NCBI RefSeq assembly: GCF_041537905.1
Contig: NZ_JBGRUO010000022.1
Coordinates: 41,682-105,681 of the forward strand
Direction: 5' to 3'
Length of the DNA stretch: 64,000 nucleotides
Source: Ruegeria_C sp041537905
GTDB taxonomy: Bacteria > Pseudomonadota > Alphaproteobacteria > Rhodobacterales > Rhodobacteraceae
Under the pieces are notes generated by a model. It had not been told where the DNA came from, did not search any database, and saw only the letters and a list, made by a program, of their open reading frames with translations. Position 1 is the stretch's first letter. Each line of letters starts with the position of its first letter. A program made the position numbers and the translations under genes. Shown piece by piece: positions 35,871-44,335 of the stretch.

Positions 35871-36335
35871 ATGCACCAGATCGGTGGACATATTCAGGGT
35901 CTTTACGAGACGCATCTTCCGGTTTGCAACCTGGAGCGGTCGGTGGCCTTTTATCGAGATCGGCTGGGGCTGGAACTGGCCAGAGTGATTCAAGAGCGGA
36001 ACGTGGCGTTCCTGTTTGTCGGTGACGCGCGAACCGGGATGCTGGGGCTCTGGCAGGCGGGGCACGGACCACTGCACATGACCCTGCATTTTGCGTTTCG
36101 TGCGACTGAGGAAGTGATCCTTGATAGCTGCGACAGGCTTACGGCGGAAGGTATTTCGCCACAGGGGTTTTATGGCGAACAGGTATCCGAACCGGTTGTG
36201 ATCGGCTGGATGCCAGCGCTGTCGATCTATTTCAAGGATCCGGACGGACACTCGATCGAGATGCTGCATGTGATGGACGCCCCTGCTGATCCGGGGTTTG
36301 GTGTCGACAGCTATTCCGCCTGGAAACGCCGCTAA
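35871..36335 (+). CDS. VOC-family (glyoxalase-type) protein
   Basis: This 154-residue protein has the two beta-alpha-beta-beta-beta modules of the vicinal oxygen chelate fold. The first begins YETHLPVCNLERSVAFYRDRLGLEL and the second ends IYFKDPDGHSIEML. Candidate metal ligands are His14, a central His in PLHMTLHF and Glu in HSIEML. The family covers glyoxalase I, dioxygenases, and fosfomycin- or bleomycin-resistance proteins, and the substrate cannot be read here. It seems monocistronic. Confidence 0.82.
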   Translation: MHQIGGHIQGLYETHLPVCNLERSVAFYRDRLGLELARVIQERNVAFLFVGDARTGMLGLWQAGHGPLHMTLHFAFRATEEVILDSCDRLTAEGISPQGFYGEQVSEPVVIGWMPALSIYFKDPDGHSIEMLHVMDAPADPGFGVDSYSAWKRR

Positions 36336-36463
36336 AGCCACCACAGCTAAGGGCTTGGCGGCGGCAATTCGCCGAGCCATCGGGCGGGCGCATGATCTTG
36401 TTGGCCATAGGCCTGGATGCTCTGTAAGAAATACAACCATAAGGGTATTTTGGAGTTTTGAGT

Positions 36464-37339
36464 ATGCAGCGGATTACCGGTAGCGTAGGGCAGGATGGCG
36501 CGAACGCCGAAGGGGATGTGCGGATCGTTCGGGCCTTGCTCAGACGTCATCGCATCTGGTTGGGCACCGAGCGCGATCTGCCCGAGGATGGGCCTGCGGA
36601 TCAATCGCTGATCACCGCGATTTCGGCGTTTCAGATCGGGGCCTGCGCCCTGCGCGTCGCAGATGGCCGCGTCGACCCGAACGGGTTCACGCTGCGGCGT
36701 CTGAACCTGCCCAACATCCCCGCGCCACGCCACGATGTCTTCAACTTTTGTTTTCGCCGAGATGGTGATGCGATCAGTGATACGGCATTTGCCGGGGCAG
36801 CGCAGACGCTGGGTTGCGAGGTGGCGGCGATCCGGGCGGTGGCCGAGGTCGAATCGCCACGCGGGGCGTGGCTTGACGATGGGCGCCCATCGATCCTGTA
36901 TGAGCGGCATTATTTTCGCGACCGCACCAACAGCGCCTATAACCTGACACATCCACATCTTTCAGGTCCTTATGGCGGGAGTTATGGCACCTTTGGCCAG
37001 CAATATGACAAGCTCACCGCCGCCGCGACACTTAACGAACGCGCGGCGCTCGAATCGGCGTCCTGGGGCCGCTTCCAGATCATGGGCGCGAATTACACAC
37101 AAACCGGTCATGCGGATGTCTTCGCCTTTGTGACTGACATGAATACCAGCACCGCGCGGCAGTTGGAGGCCTTCGTCGCGTTCATTCAGAACGACACTGT
37201 GCTGTCCCAGGCGATTATTGCCAAGGACTGGACCCGTTTCGCCGCGCGCTACAACGGCGAAAACTATCGCGACAACCAGTATGATACGCGGATGGCGGCG
37301 GCCTATCGGCGTTACGCTGCGAAGGTACCCACGCAATGA
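36464..37339 (+). CDS. N-acetylmuramidase with N-terminal peptidoglycan-binding-like domain
   Basis: This 291-residue protein has an N-terminal peptidoglycan-binding-type region (about 1-80, with VGQDGANAEGDVRIVRALLRR). A DUF3380/N-acetylmuramidase domain follows, with the glutamate segment AVAEVESPRGAWLDDGRP (Glu128 or Glu130), then YERHYFRDR and SWGRFQIMG. Such enzymes cut the glycan of peptidoglycan and are best known as phage endolysins. I see no signal peptide and no phage genes nearby. TGGAG lies eight bases before ATG 36464. Its stop overlaps the start of a small exported protein. Confidence 0.83.
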   Translation: MQRITGSVGQDGANAEGDVRIVRALLRRHRIWLGTERDLPEDGPADQSLITAISAFQIGACALRVADGRVDPNGFTLRRLNLPNIPAPRHDVFNFCFRRDGDAISDTAFAGAAQTLGCEVAAIRAVAEVESPRGAWLDDGRPSILYERHYFRDRTNSAYNLTHPHLSGPYGGSYGTFGQQYDKLTAAATLNERAALESASWGRFQIMGANYTQTGHADVFAFVTDMNTSTARQLEAFVAFIQNDTVLSQAIIAKDWTRFAARYNGENYRDNQYDTRMAAAYRRYAAKVPTQ

Positions 37340-37800
37340 AAAGATTTGTTCTGTCGATTGGCCTGATCGCATTGGCGGGGTGCGCGCAGGCGCAATCCTG
37401 GAGCCAAATGCTGGATCTGGGCGATCATGGCAATCTGCATGTGGTACCCTTTACCGAGTATCTTGGGTCGGATGCCCCGTTGCTGCGCAACGGGCAGCGG
37501 TGCGGTTTCCGTATCGGCGAGGGTGCAGCGGCCAGATGGGTCGTGACGGTGGGCGAGGGCAGTACCGAGATGATGTCCTGTGATGCGCTTCTGGAGTTCG
37601 GTACGGTTGGTCCCGATCGTAACATGATCGGCGCGATATACCGGTTCCGCCCGACGCCGCGATCCAGCTATGTGGGGCCGCTCGTTCTGCGGTTGGATGG
37701 CGACCAGTGGGTGGTGGATGACAGCCTGCTCGAAACGTTGGCGAATCGTCAAAGCTCGGTCGAAACGCTGGCCGACCTGAATGATGTGCTAAGCCAATAG
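37336..37800 (+). CDS. Small exported protein, probable lipoprotein, paired with the muramidase
   Basis: This 154-residue protein begins with a signal peptide, FVLSIGLIALAGCAQAQ. LAGC (Cys16) fits a lipobox, while AQA would fit ordinary signal peptidase cleavage. The mature part shows two cysteines (in RCGFRI and MSCDAL) and no family I recognise. It overlaps the muramidase stop by an ATGA, so both are made together. An exported partner beside a muramidase without a signal peptide suggests an inhibitor or immunity-type function, which is inference. Confidence 0.72.
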   Translation: MKRFVLSIGLIALAGCAQAQSWSQMLDLGDHGNLHVVPFTEYLGSDAPLLRNGQRCGFRIGEGAAARWVVTVGEGSTEMMSCDALLEFGTVGPDRNMIGAIYRFRPTPRSSYVGPLVLRLDGDQWVVDDSLLETLANRQSSVETLADLNDVLSQ

Positions 37801-37811
37801 GCGCGCGTGCC

Positions 37812-37843
37812 GCCGCGCCCGGGATGCGTGAGCCGGGCGCGGC
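37812..37843. terminator. Strong stem-loop between convergent genes
   Basis: GCCGCGCCCGG (37812-37822) and CCGGGCGCGGC (37833-37843) form a perfect 11 bp stem with a 10-base loop, between the small exported protein and the UPF0173 gene. No T-run follows on either strand, so it may act as a processing barrier rather than as an intrinsic terminator. Confidence 0.55.
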
Positions 37844-37856
37844 GCAGCCAATCTGG

Positions 37857-38549
37857 CTAGACCGTGATCGCCTTCAAAACCTCGGGTTCGATCACATCGA
37901 CACCGGGCAGCCCGTCGATCAGGTCCTGTGCCGATTGTTCGAGGATCGGGAACGTCTTGTAGTGGCAGGGGATCACGGTCTGGAAATTGAAGTACCGCCT
38001 GGCCGCATAGGCCGTGCCCTTCATGTCCATGGTGAAATGACCGCCCGCGCTCAGTACGCCGATATCGGGTTTGTAATAGTCTCCCATCCAGTCCATATCG
38101 GCCATGATGTCGGTATCGCCGGAAAAATAGACCGTCTTGCCTTCGGCGCACAGCATGAAGCCCACTTCGCTACCACCGGTGCGCAGCCCCTCGGGCGTGG
38201 AAAAGGTCGAGCTGTGCGAAGCGGGCACCATGCTCAGGCTGATGCCGCCCAAATCGACCGTGCCCCCCTTGTTGAAGCCCACCGTTTCGATGCCTTCGGC
38301 CTCGCTCCAATAGCCCATCAGGTCGTATTGGCCGACCACCGGCACGCCGAGTTTCTTTGCCAGTGGCAACACATCGACCACATGGTCGAAATGAGTATGG
38401 GTCAGCAGGATATGGGTGGCCCCGGCGATGGCGTCGTTGTGTTTGTCCTCGGGCAGTACCGGATTTCCGGTCAGCCACGGGTCAAGCAGCAGAACCTTGT
38501 CGCCGGTTTCGATCCGAAAGCTGCCATGGCCGAGCCAGATGATGTCCAT
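37857..38549 (-). CDS. UPF0173-family metal-dependent hydrolase
   Basis: This 230-residue metallo-beta-lactamase-fold protein starts MDIIWLGHGSFRI, has the metal motif HTHFDH near 56-61, and further ligands in SHSSTF, FSGDTD and IPCHYKTF. The short length and starting pattern are those of the UPF0173 (YtkL-like) branch. Its substrate is unknown. It is the second UlaG-like hydrolase in the window, but unlike the one at 13.9 kb it is cytoplasmic. AGGAG precedes ATG 38549. Confidence 0.88.
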   Translation of the reverse strand: MDIIWLGHGSFRIETGDKVLLLDPWLTGNPVLPEDKHNDAIAGATHILLTHTHFDHVVDVLPLAKKLGVPVVGQYDLMGYWSEAEGIETVGFNKGGTVDLGGISLSMVPASHSSTFSTPEGLRTGGSEVGFMLCAEGKTVYFSGDTDIMADMDWMGDYYKPDIGVLSAGGHFTMDMKGTAYAARRYFNFQTVIPCHYKTFPILEQSAQDLIDGLPGVDVIEPEVLKAITV

Positions 38550-38604
38550 GAGGTCACTCCTTTTTTCTGTTGGCCGCAACCTAGCATCCGCTAAATAAAA
38601 AGCC

Positions 38605-39273
38605 ATGGAGTGGATGCGCGAAATAGATGGATATTGCGAACGGCTGGACCCGGGGTACTGGGCCGAGCCGATCAATGCGGTGACCAATGCCGGTTTTCTG
38701 ATCGCTGCGTTTATCATGTGGCGCCGCGTGCGGGGGCAGGGCCTGCCACTGGCGATGGCGCTGGTGGCGATCCTGGCGTTGATCGGGGTGGGCAGCTATC
38801 TGTTCCACACCCATGCACGGGTCTGGGCGGCTATCGTGGATGTGGTGCCGATCGGGCTGTTCATTCTGGTCTATTTCTATGGGGTCAATCGTGATTTTCT
38901 GGGGTTGAGCCTGTGGCCCGCTCTGGGTCTGACGGTGCTGTTCCTGCCCTATGCGGTTATCACCGCGCCGCTTTTCCAACTGGTTCCGGGGCTTGGAGGC
39001 TCCGCAGCCTATGCACCGGTGCCGCTCTTGATCCTGATCTTTGCGGTTTTTCTCAGGCCGCGCGCGCCGGATACCGCGCGGGGCATGACCCTCGGGGCGG
39101 TGATCCTGATCGGGTCGATCACTTTGCGGGCACTGGACGGCCCGTTTTGTGAAGTGTCACCAATGGGCACGCATTTCCTTTGGCACATCCTGAACGCGAT
39201 CATGCTGGGCTGGATGATCGAGGTCTACCGGCGTCACATGCGCCCGGAAGGCAGAGGCGTGGCGACAACCTGA
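38605..39273 (+). CDS. Ceramidase-family integral membrane hydrolase
   Basis: This 222-residue protein has about seven membrane helices and the signature residues of the alkaline ceramidase/CREST family: CERLDPGYWAEPINAVTN at the start, GSYLFHTHA with Ser/His, VDVVPIG, and a closing HFLWHILNA with two His. These residues bind a catalytic zinc and hydrolyse an amide bond. Bacterial substrates are uncertain and may be sphingolipids or other aminolipids. The ribosome-binding site is weak. Confidence 0.85.
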   Translation: MEWMREIDGYCERLDPGYWAEPINAVTNAGFLIAAFIMWRRVRGQGLPLAMALVAILALIGVGSYLFHTHARVWAAIVDVVPIGLFILVYFYGVNRDFLGLSLWPALGLTVLFLPYAVITAPLFQLVPGLGGSAAYAPVPLLILIFAVFLRPRAPDTARGMTLGAVILIGSITLRALDGPFCEVSPMGTHFLWHILNAIMLGWMIEVYRRHMRPEGRGVATT

Positions 39274-39315
39274 GCGGAGCCGAGCAAGCGCAGCGCGATC
39301 AAGAAGGGAAATGAT

Positions 39316-39390
39316 ATGGCAGAGTTATAAGCGGACGTCCTGGTCATCGGCGGGCTGATGCAGGAGTTGGAACAGCGGCTCGCCCGATAG
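39316..39390 (+). pseudogene. Remnant of a FAD/NAD oxidoreductase gene
   Basis: A good ribosome-binding site (GAAGGGA) precedes an ATG whose frame reads MAEL, a TAA, then ADVLVIGG, then soon a second stop at 39388. ADVLVIGG is the typical first beta strand of a Rossmann fold in flavoproteins. The following residues, MQELEQRLAR, look like the end of a protein. This is best explained as a gene reduced by an internal deletion and a nonsense mutation, at the border of the low-GC patch. Confidence 0.5.
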
Positions 39391-39506
39391 GCCGGTCAAT
39401 GGCCGAAAAGAGCCCACAGTGCATGCGTCTAAAGGTCTCGAAGGCAAATGATCCGAAACCAGCTAGTATCGCCAATCAGACCAGTTTACCGCCCACAGGA
39501 CTCCGT

Positions 39507-39914
39507 TTACCTTTCTGGCTCTGCAGGCCCGAGGCAGAATGCTACGACGCTGATTGCACAAGCCCAAAACAAGTGCTCCCGAAGCGAGGCCATCTCAATA
39601 CCGGCCGCAAGGTACGTATTTGCCCACCAACCAACAATTGCAGGCAAAGACAAAAAGCCGAATGCATGAAAGGCTGTGGTCAGTCTGTTGCCAATGGCCG
39701 GATTAGCTTTAAAGAAGAGACTGTTAAGGCGATTAGCGGCCAGTCCGCCTAACGCTATTCCGGCAAACATGCTTCCGAAAAACGCTAACCCTCCCAGTGC
39801 TGGCCAAGCCTTACCACTCGCAACACCGGCAACCACGAAGAGGGCGATTGGGGAAAGGCCCGCCCAGAGAAACCACCTCGAATTAGAGAGCCTTTTCAGT
39901 AGATCAATCAACAT
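39507..39914 (-). CDS. Small four-helix membrane protein of unknown function
   Basis: This 135-residue protein has about four hydrophobic segments (about 15-33, 36-58, 80-103 and 113-128) with little between them. I do not recognise the family. The region is visibly lower in GC than its neighbours, with many A/T-ending codons, which suggests acquisition by transfer. The ribosome-binding site is weak. A competing frame on the other strand looks less protein-like. Confidence 0.55.
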   Translation of the reverse strand: MLIDLLKRLSNSRWFLWAGLSPIALFVVAGVASGKAWPALGGLAFFGSMFAGIALGGLAANRLNSLFFKANPAIGNRLTTAFHAFGFLSLPAIVGWWANTYLAAGIEMASLREHLFWACAISVVAFCLGPAEPER

Positions 39915-40186
39915 GATGGCTCAATACAGTTTGCTCGCGGTCGATACCACCTGATTTCACCCCTTTTGTTGTAGTGAGTTTTGTGGGCCGTCAGCTAAGA
40001 GCTCATGGTAGACGGCAGCTAAGTCCGCATAGTCGCTGTTTAACCTGTCGTGTGGCTGTGACCATACGGGCGCAGGGCGTGCGCGCTTTCGGAGGCGCCT
40101 TGTTGACAGCTTGAAACGCACGCGCCAGCCCTTGCGACCCGGCGCGTGCGGCGGTAAATGCCCCCTGACGCATATGAGGGTAACCG

Positions 40187-40474
40187 ATGTCGATTGACCA
40201 AAGCACCGCCGCCAAAGTGGCCAAGCTGGCCCGGATAAAGGTCGAGGAGGACGCGCTGCCGGCGCTGGCCTCGGAATTCAATACGATCCTCGGCTTCATC
40301 GAGCAACTGAACGAGGTGGATGTCGAGGGAGTCGAGCCGATGGTCTCGGTCACGCCGATGCGGCTGAAACGGCGCGAGGATGTGGTGACGGACGGCAACC
40401 AGCAGGACAAGGTGCTGGCCAATGCCCCCGATGCGCGCGAGGGATTTTTCGCGGTTCCGAAGGTGGTGGAATAA
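40187..40474 (+). CDS. gatC: Asp-tRNA(Asn)/Glu-tRNA(Gln) amidotransferase subunit C
   Basis: This 95-residue GatC subunit holds GatA and GatB together in the amidotransferase that makes Gln-tRNA or Asn-tRNA from misacylated precursors. The N-terminus (VAKLARIKVEED, then LASEFNTILGFIEQLNEVDVEGVEPM) and the C-terminal VEGFFAVPKVVE-like ending (here REGFFAVPKVVE) are family hallmarks. GAGGG precedes the ATG. The stop overlaps the gatA start in TAATG. Confidence 0.97.
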   Translation: MSIDQSTAAKVAKLARIKVEEDALPALASEFNTILGFIEQLNEVDVEGVEPMVSVTPMRLKRREDVVTDGNQQDKVLANAPDAREGFFAVPKVVE

Positions 40475-41961
40475 TGACTGAACTGAACACTCTGGGTCTG
40501 GCTGAGGCCCGCGACCTGCTGCGCAAGGGTGAGACCACCTCTGTCGAGCTGACCGAAGCCTGCCTGAAAGCCATCGAAGATGCTGGTGCGCTGAACGCCT
40601 TTGTGCACAAGACCCCCGAGATCGCGATGGAGCGCGCGCAAGCCGCCGATACCCGCATCAAGGCGGGCGATGCGCCTGCGATGTGTGGCCTACCGGTGGG
40701 CATCAAGGACCTGTTCTGCACCAAGGGTGTGGAAAGCCAGGCCGCCAGCGCGATCCTTGAGGGTTTCAAGCCCGAATACGAATCCACCGTCAGTCAGCAA
40801 CTGGCCGATGCGGGTGCCGTCATGCTGGGCAAGCTCAACATGGATGAGTTCGCGATGGGGTCCTCGAACGAGACTTCGACCTATGGCAATGTTGTCAACC
40901 CGTGGCGGCGCGGCAATGACGATGCGCCGCTGACGCCGGGTGGCTCCTCGGGCGGGTCGGCCAGCGCTGTGGCGGCTGACCTGTGCCTTGCCGCGATCGG
41001 GACTGACACGGGCGGCTCGATCCGCCAGCCCGCCGCCTTTACCGGCATCACCGGCATCAAGCCCACCTATGGCCGCTGCTCCCGCTGGGGTATCATCGCC
41101 TTTGCCTCCTCCCTGGATCAGGCCGGGCCGATGACCAAGTCGGTGCACGATGCGGCGATCATGCTTGAGGCGATGTGTGGGCATGACCCCAAGGATTCGA
41201 CCTCTGCCGATCTGGCGGTGCCTGATTTCGAGGCGATGCTGACCGGTGACATCAAGGGCAAGAAGATCGGTATTCCGAGAGAATACCGCATGGAGGGCAT
41301 GCCCGCAGAGATCGAACAGCTTTGGGCCGATGGCACCGAGATGCTGAAAGCGGCGGGTGCTGAGATCGTCGATATCTCGCTGCCGCACACGAAATACGCG
41401 CTGCCCGCCTATTACGTGATCGCCCCGGCTGAGGCCTCGTCGAACCTCGCCCGCTATGACGGCGTGCGCTATGGCCACCGGGCGCAGTTGGCGCAGGGCG
41501 ACGGCATCACCGAGATGTACGAGAAAACCCGCGCCGAGGGCTTTGGCCACGAAGTGCAGCGCCGGGTGATGATCGGCACATATGTGCTGTCGGCAGGCTT
41601 TTACGATGCCTATTACAACCGCGCGCGCCGCGTCCGCACCCTGATCAAGAAGGATTTTGAGGATGTCTTTGCCCAAGGCATCGACGCAATCCTGACCCCG
41701 GCCACTCCCTCGGCGGCCTTTGGTCTGGGCGAGATGACCGATGCTGATCCTGTTCAAATGTATTTGAACGACGTGTTCACCGTGACCGTCAACCTGGCCG
41801 GTTTGCCGGGTATCTCGGTGCCCGCCGGGCTCGACAAACAAGGGCTTCCACTGGGTTTGCAGCTGATCGGGCGCCCCTGGGAAGAGGGCGATCTGCTGAA
41901 TACGGCCTATGCGCTGGAGGCCGCTGCGGGTTTTGTGGCCAAAGCCGGGAAATGGTGGTAG
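40474..41961 (+). CDS. gatA: Asp-tRNA(Asn)/Glu-tRNA(Gln) amidotransferase subunit A
   Basis: This 495-residue amidase-signature protein releases ammonia from glutamine or asparagine for GatB. The catalytic triad is visible as Lys in LPVGIKDLF near 77, Ser in the GGSSGGSASAVAA segment near 155, and the nucleophilic Ser in GTDTGGSIRQPAAF near 180. Length and motifs are typical. gatB is not in the window, as is usual where gatCA is separate in alphaproteobacteria. Confidence 0.97.
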   Translation: MTELNTLGLAEARDLLRKGETTSVELTEACLKAIEDAGALNAFVHKTPEIAMERAQAADTRIKAGDAPAMCGLPVGIKDLFCTKGVESQAASAILEGFKPEYESTVSQQLADAGAVMLGKLNMDEFAMGSSNETSTYGNVVNPWRRGNDDAPLTPGGSSGGSASAVAADLCLAAIGTDTGGSIRQPAAFTGITGIKPTYGRCSRWGIIAFASSLDQAGPMTKSVHDAAIMLEAMCGHDPKDSTSADLAVPDFEAMLTGDIKGKKIGIPREYRMEGMPAEIEQLWADGTEMLKAAGAEIVDISLPHTKYALPAYYVIAPAEASSNLARYDGVRYGHRAQLAQGDGITEMYEKTRAEGFGHEVQRRVMIGTYVLSAGFYDAYYNRARRVRTLIKKDFEDVFAQGIDAILTPATPSAAFGLGEMTDADPVQMYLNDVFTVTVNLAGLPGISVPAGLDKQGLPLGLQLIGRPWEEGDLLNTAYALEAAAGFVAKAGKWW

Positions 41962-41996
41962 ACACCCGCCGTAGCAAAATCAGCAGGACGATGGTC

Positions 41997-42773
41997 ATGC
42001 GTGTACTCTATCTGGTTCCCGTTTTTGGGATTTTGGCAGCCTGCCAGTCAACCGTTCCCGATTCCGGGGCGGGGTTCAATACGCCCACCTATCAGGCGCA
42101 GCGCGAGGCAGCGCTGGCCGGTCAGACCATAACCGGCGACCCGTTGGCGCCGCCCTCCGCCGTATCATCGGAAACGCTTGGCGCGACCGGCGCACCGCTC
42201 TCGGCCACCACAAATCCGACGCCGGGTGTGTCCGGCACGGGCACCTCTGTGCCTGCCGCCGGCAGCGCCGAGGATATCGCCCGCGAAACCGCCAATGCGC
42301 TGCAACAATCGCAAGGCAATTCCGGCGTCGCACCCGTTCAGGCCAGCCCCTCGAACCCGGCGCCGCAACTGATCGACAATGCAGGCATCTCGGACGAGAA
42401 CGACTTCGACGCCGTCTCCAGCCGTCAGACGATCGAAAGTGATGCTCAGCGGATCGCGCAGAACCGCGCCAATTACCAGCAGGTGACTCCGACCGCCGTG
42501 CCCGAGCGCAGCGGATCCGCACAGCCCAATATCGTGCAATATGCGCTCAGTACCTCGCATCCCAAGGGCACCAAGGTCTATTCGCGGGCCGGATTCAACC
42601 TGCAGGCCAAGGCGCAGCGCAACTGCGCAGGCTTCGCCTCGCCCGACCTGGCGCAGATTGCGTTTCTTGAGGGCGGCGGGCCGCAGCGTGACCGCAAAGG
42701 GCTGGACCCGGATGGCGATGGGTATGCCTGCGACTGGGACCCAAGCTCCTACCGTAATGCGGTCAGCAACTGA
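41997..42773 (+). CDS. Lipoprotein with C-terminal Excalibur-like calcium-binding motif
   Basis: This 258-residue protein begins with a lipoprotein signal, lipobox LAAC (Cys about 15). A long low-complexity region rich in Ser, Thr, Ala and Pro follows, and a compact C-terminal domain has the spaced pattern NCAGFASPD then LDPDGDGYACDWDP. DxDxDGxxC is the calcium-loop pattern of Excalibur domains. I chose ATG 41997 because AGGACG lies six bases upstream; an earlier in-frame start would overlap gatA. A peptidoglycan amidase follows at once. Confidence 0.78.
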   Translation: MRVLYLVPVFGILAACQSTVPDSGAGFNTPTYQAQREAALAGQTITGDPLAPPSAVSSETLGATGAPLSATTNPTPGVSGTGTSVPAAGSAEDIARETANALQQSQGNSGVAPVQASPSNPAPQLIDNAGISDENDFDAVSSRQTIESDAQRIAQNRANYQQVTPTAVPERSGSAQPNIVQYALSTSHPKGTKVYSRAGFNLQAKAQRNCAGFASPDLAQIAFLEGGGPQRDRKGLDPDGDGYACDWDPSSYRNAVSN

Positions 42774-42776
42774 GGC

Positions 42777-43427
42777 GTGGCGCCGCTCTGGCATCCGTCC
42801 CCCAATTTCGGCCCCCGCCGGGACGGGCTGAAGCCTGCTTTTGTGGTGATCCACTATACCGCCATGATCAGCGCCGAGGCGGCGCTGACACTGCTTTGTT
42901 TGCCTGAGGCCGAGGTCTCGGCCCATTACCTGATCGGTGCGGATGGCACGACATGGCAGATGGTGCGCGAAGAAGATCGGGCCTGGCATGCCGGGGCAGG
43001 AGAATGGCAGGGGCTGACCGATATCAACTCCCGTTCGATCGGGATCGAGTTGGACAATACCGGCGCGACCCCCTTTGCCGAACCTCAGATGGCGGCTCTG
43101 GAGACGCTGCTGTGTGCTGTCTTGGCCCGCTGGGACATCCCGCCGGATAACGTGATCGGCCATTCCGACATGGCACCGGGCCGCAAGATCGATCCCGGCC
43201 CGCGTTTTGACTGGCAGCGGCTGGAGCGGCAGAGGCTGGCGGCGCCAACCATTATACGCGACGTGCAGGATCGCGATCCGCTGCTGTTTCGCGCGCGGGC
43301 CGAAGCGGCGGGATATACCTCTGATGTCAGCGACGAAGCGTTGCTGAGCGCGGTGCGCCAACGCCGACGCCCCTGGGCGCGCGGTGATTTGCGGTCAGAG
43401 GATCTGGCAGTTCTGCCGCAGCCGTGA
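42777..43427 (+). CDS. N-acetylmuramoyl-L-alanine amidase (AmpD/AmiD type)
   Basis: This 216-residue Amidase_2 enzyme cuts the bond between muramic acid and the stem peptide. Zinc and catalytic residues are visible in VIHYTAM (His), RSIGIELDN (Glu) and GHSDMAPGRKIDPGPRF (His and Asp). No signal peptide is seen, so it probably works in cytoplasmic recycling of anhydromuropeptides like AmpD. It starts with GTG, three bases after the lipoprotein stop. The C-terminal 55 residues form an extra domain with PGB-like spacing. Confidence 0.88.
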   Translation: MAPLWHPSPNFGPRRDGLKPAFVVIHYTAMISAEAALTLLCLPEAEVSAHYLIGADGTTWQMVREEDRAWHAGAGEWQGLTDINSRSIGIELDNTGATPFAEPQMAALETLLCAVLARWDIPPDNVIGHSDMAPGRKIDPGPRFDWQRLERQRLAAPTIIRDVQDRDPLLFRARAEAAGYTSDVSDEALLSAVRQRRRPWARGDLRSEDLAVLPQP

Positions 43428-43434
43428 GGGGGCC

Positions 43435-44175
43435 TCAGGCGTCTATACCCAATGCGGCAAGAGCCTTTTTGACCAAGTCGCCCATGTTTTTGGCCTGAAC
43501 GTCCTTTATCCAGACATCGTTGACCTTCTTGACCTTCTCCCATTTCGTCTTTTCCGCTTTGGCGGCTTTGATGATTTTCTCATGTGCCTTCCATATGCGG
43601 TTGGCCGGACCCGGTACCGCGCGGAACTGAAGCAGAATCTTCATCGCCGTCGCTTGCGGTGCGGTGCCGGTGGTCGAAGGAGATTTGATCACGGCAAGGC
43701 AGATTTTCTCGGCGGATTTGTGCACGTCGACGAGGCCTTTGTAGACCTTGATCTGCTTTCCGGACTGTTTGATCAGAATGTCGCAATAGGTTGTGCGCTC
43801 ACGCAGCAGAAGGTCGTAGGCCTGCAGCGCCTTGAGATAAGCGTTTCGCGCCTTTTTCTCTTGCGAACTGCCCATGCCGGACTTGTCCGCGGCCTTCCAC
43901 CACTGAGCCCATTTGGCGGTGGTGTTGCTTGGTATGTCCGGAAACTTGGCTTTTGCTGCCTCTTCTGTGGCTTTGGCGCGGGCGTTCAGCGCCTTCATCA
44001 GCTTTTGGGTTTCCTTGTCCGTTATTCCGACAAGCTTTTCCAGTTGCTTGGGATCCTTCGGGTCGATCTTTGCGGCATCCCGAACCGTGTTTATGTTCTT
44101 GTATAGGCTTTCGGCCTTGCCGAAATAGTCGTGGGCCTTCTGCAATTTTGACATGGCGTCCAGAATATCTGCCAC
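43435..44175 (-). CDS. Orphan helical Lys/Ala-rich protein
   Basis: This 246-residue soluble protein is rich in Lys and Ala, with heptad-like helical stretches (for example KLMKALNARAKATEEAAKAKF and KKVNDVWIKDVQAKNMGDLVKKAL in the first third and at the end). I do not recognise a family. GTG 44175 is preferred because GGAGAG is five bases upstream; ATG 44157 is an alternative. It converges with the amidase gene with seven bases between. The product could be a helical-bundle envelope or toxin-like protein, but nothing shows this. Confidence 0.7.
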   Translation of the reverse strand: MADILDAMSKLQKAHDYFGKAESLYKNINTVRDAAKIDPKDPKQLEKLVGITDKETQKLMKALNARAKATEEAAKAKFPDIPSNTTAKWAQWWKAADKSGMGSSQEKKARNAYLKALQAYDLLLRERTTYCDILIKQSGKQIKVYKGLVDVHKSAEKICLAVIKSPSTTGTAPQATAMKILLQFRAVPGPANRIWKAHEKIIKAAKAEKTKWEKVKKVNDVWIKDVQAKNMGDLVKKALAALGIDA

Positions 44176-44301
44176 TTCAACTCTCCTAACTCGAAAAAAA
44201 CGACCTGAAATCGGGCCGTGGGGAACTATAAAAATCAGTGGCGTTGCTCATATCATGTTTCAGGTTCGAAATCTGTGAGCACGATCACACAGCGCCGAGG
44301 A

Positions 44302-44330
44302 TTGACCGCATGTTGTTGCGGGTCTATGTC
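44302..44330 (+). promoter_or_regulatory. Promoter of the RNase P RNA gene
   Basis: TTGACC (44302-44307) and TATGTC (44325-44330) are 17 bases apart, and the RNA begins about seven bases later. This spacing and the -35 match support a housekeeping sigma promoter. Confidence 0.6.
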
Positions 44331-44335
44331 CTTCG

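Noticed and set aside
36464..37339. Prophage endolysin
   Set aside because: No phage structural, integrase or holin genes lie nearby, and flanking genes are chromosomal.
39399..39752. 117-residue plus-strand frame in the low-GC patch
   Set aside because: The opposite strand encodes a more protein-like four-helix membrane protein; this frame lacks structure and a ribosome-binding site.
40102..40130. Perfect TTGACA as a gatC promoter
   Set aside because: No acceptable -10 box lies 16-18 bases downstream.
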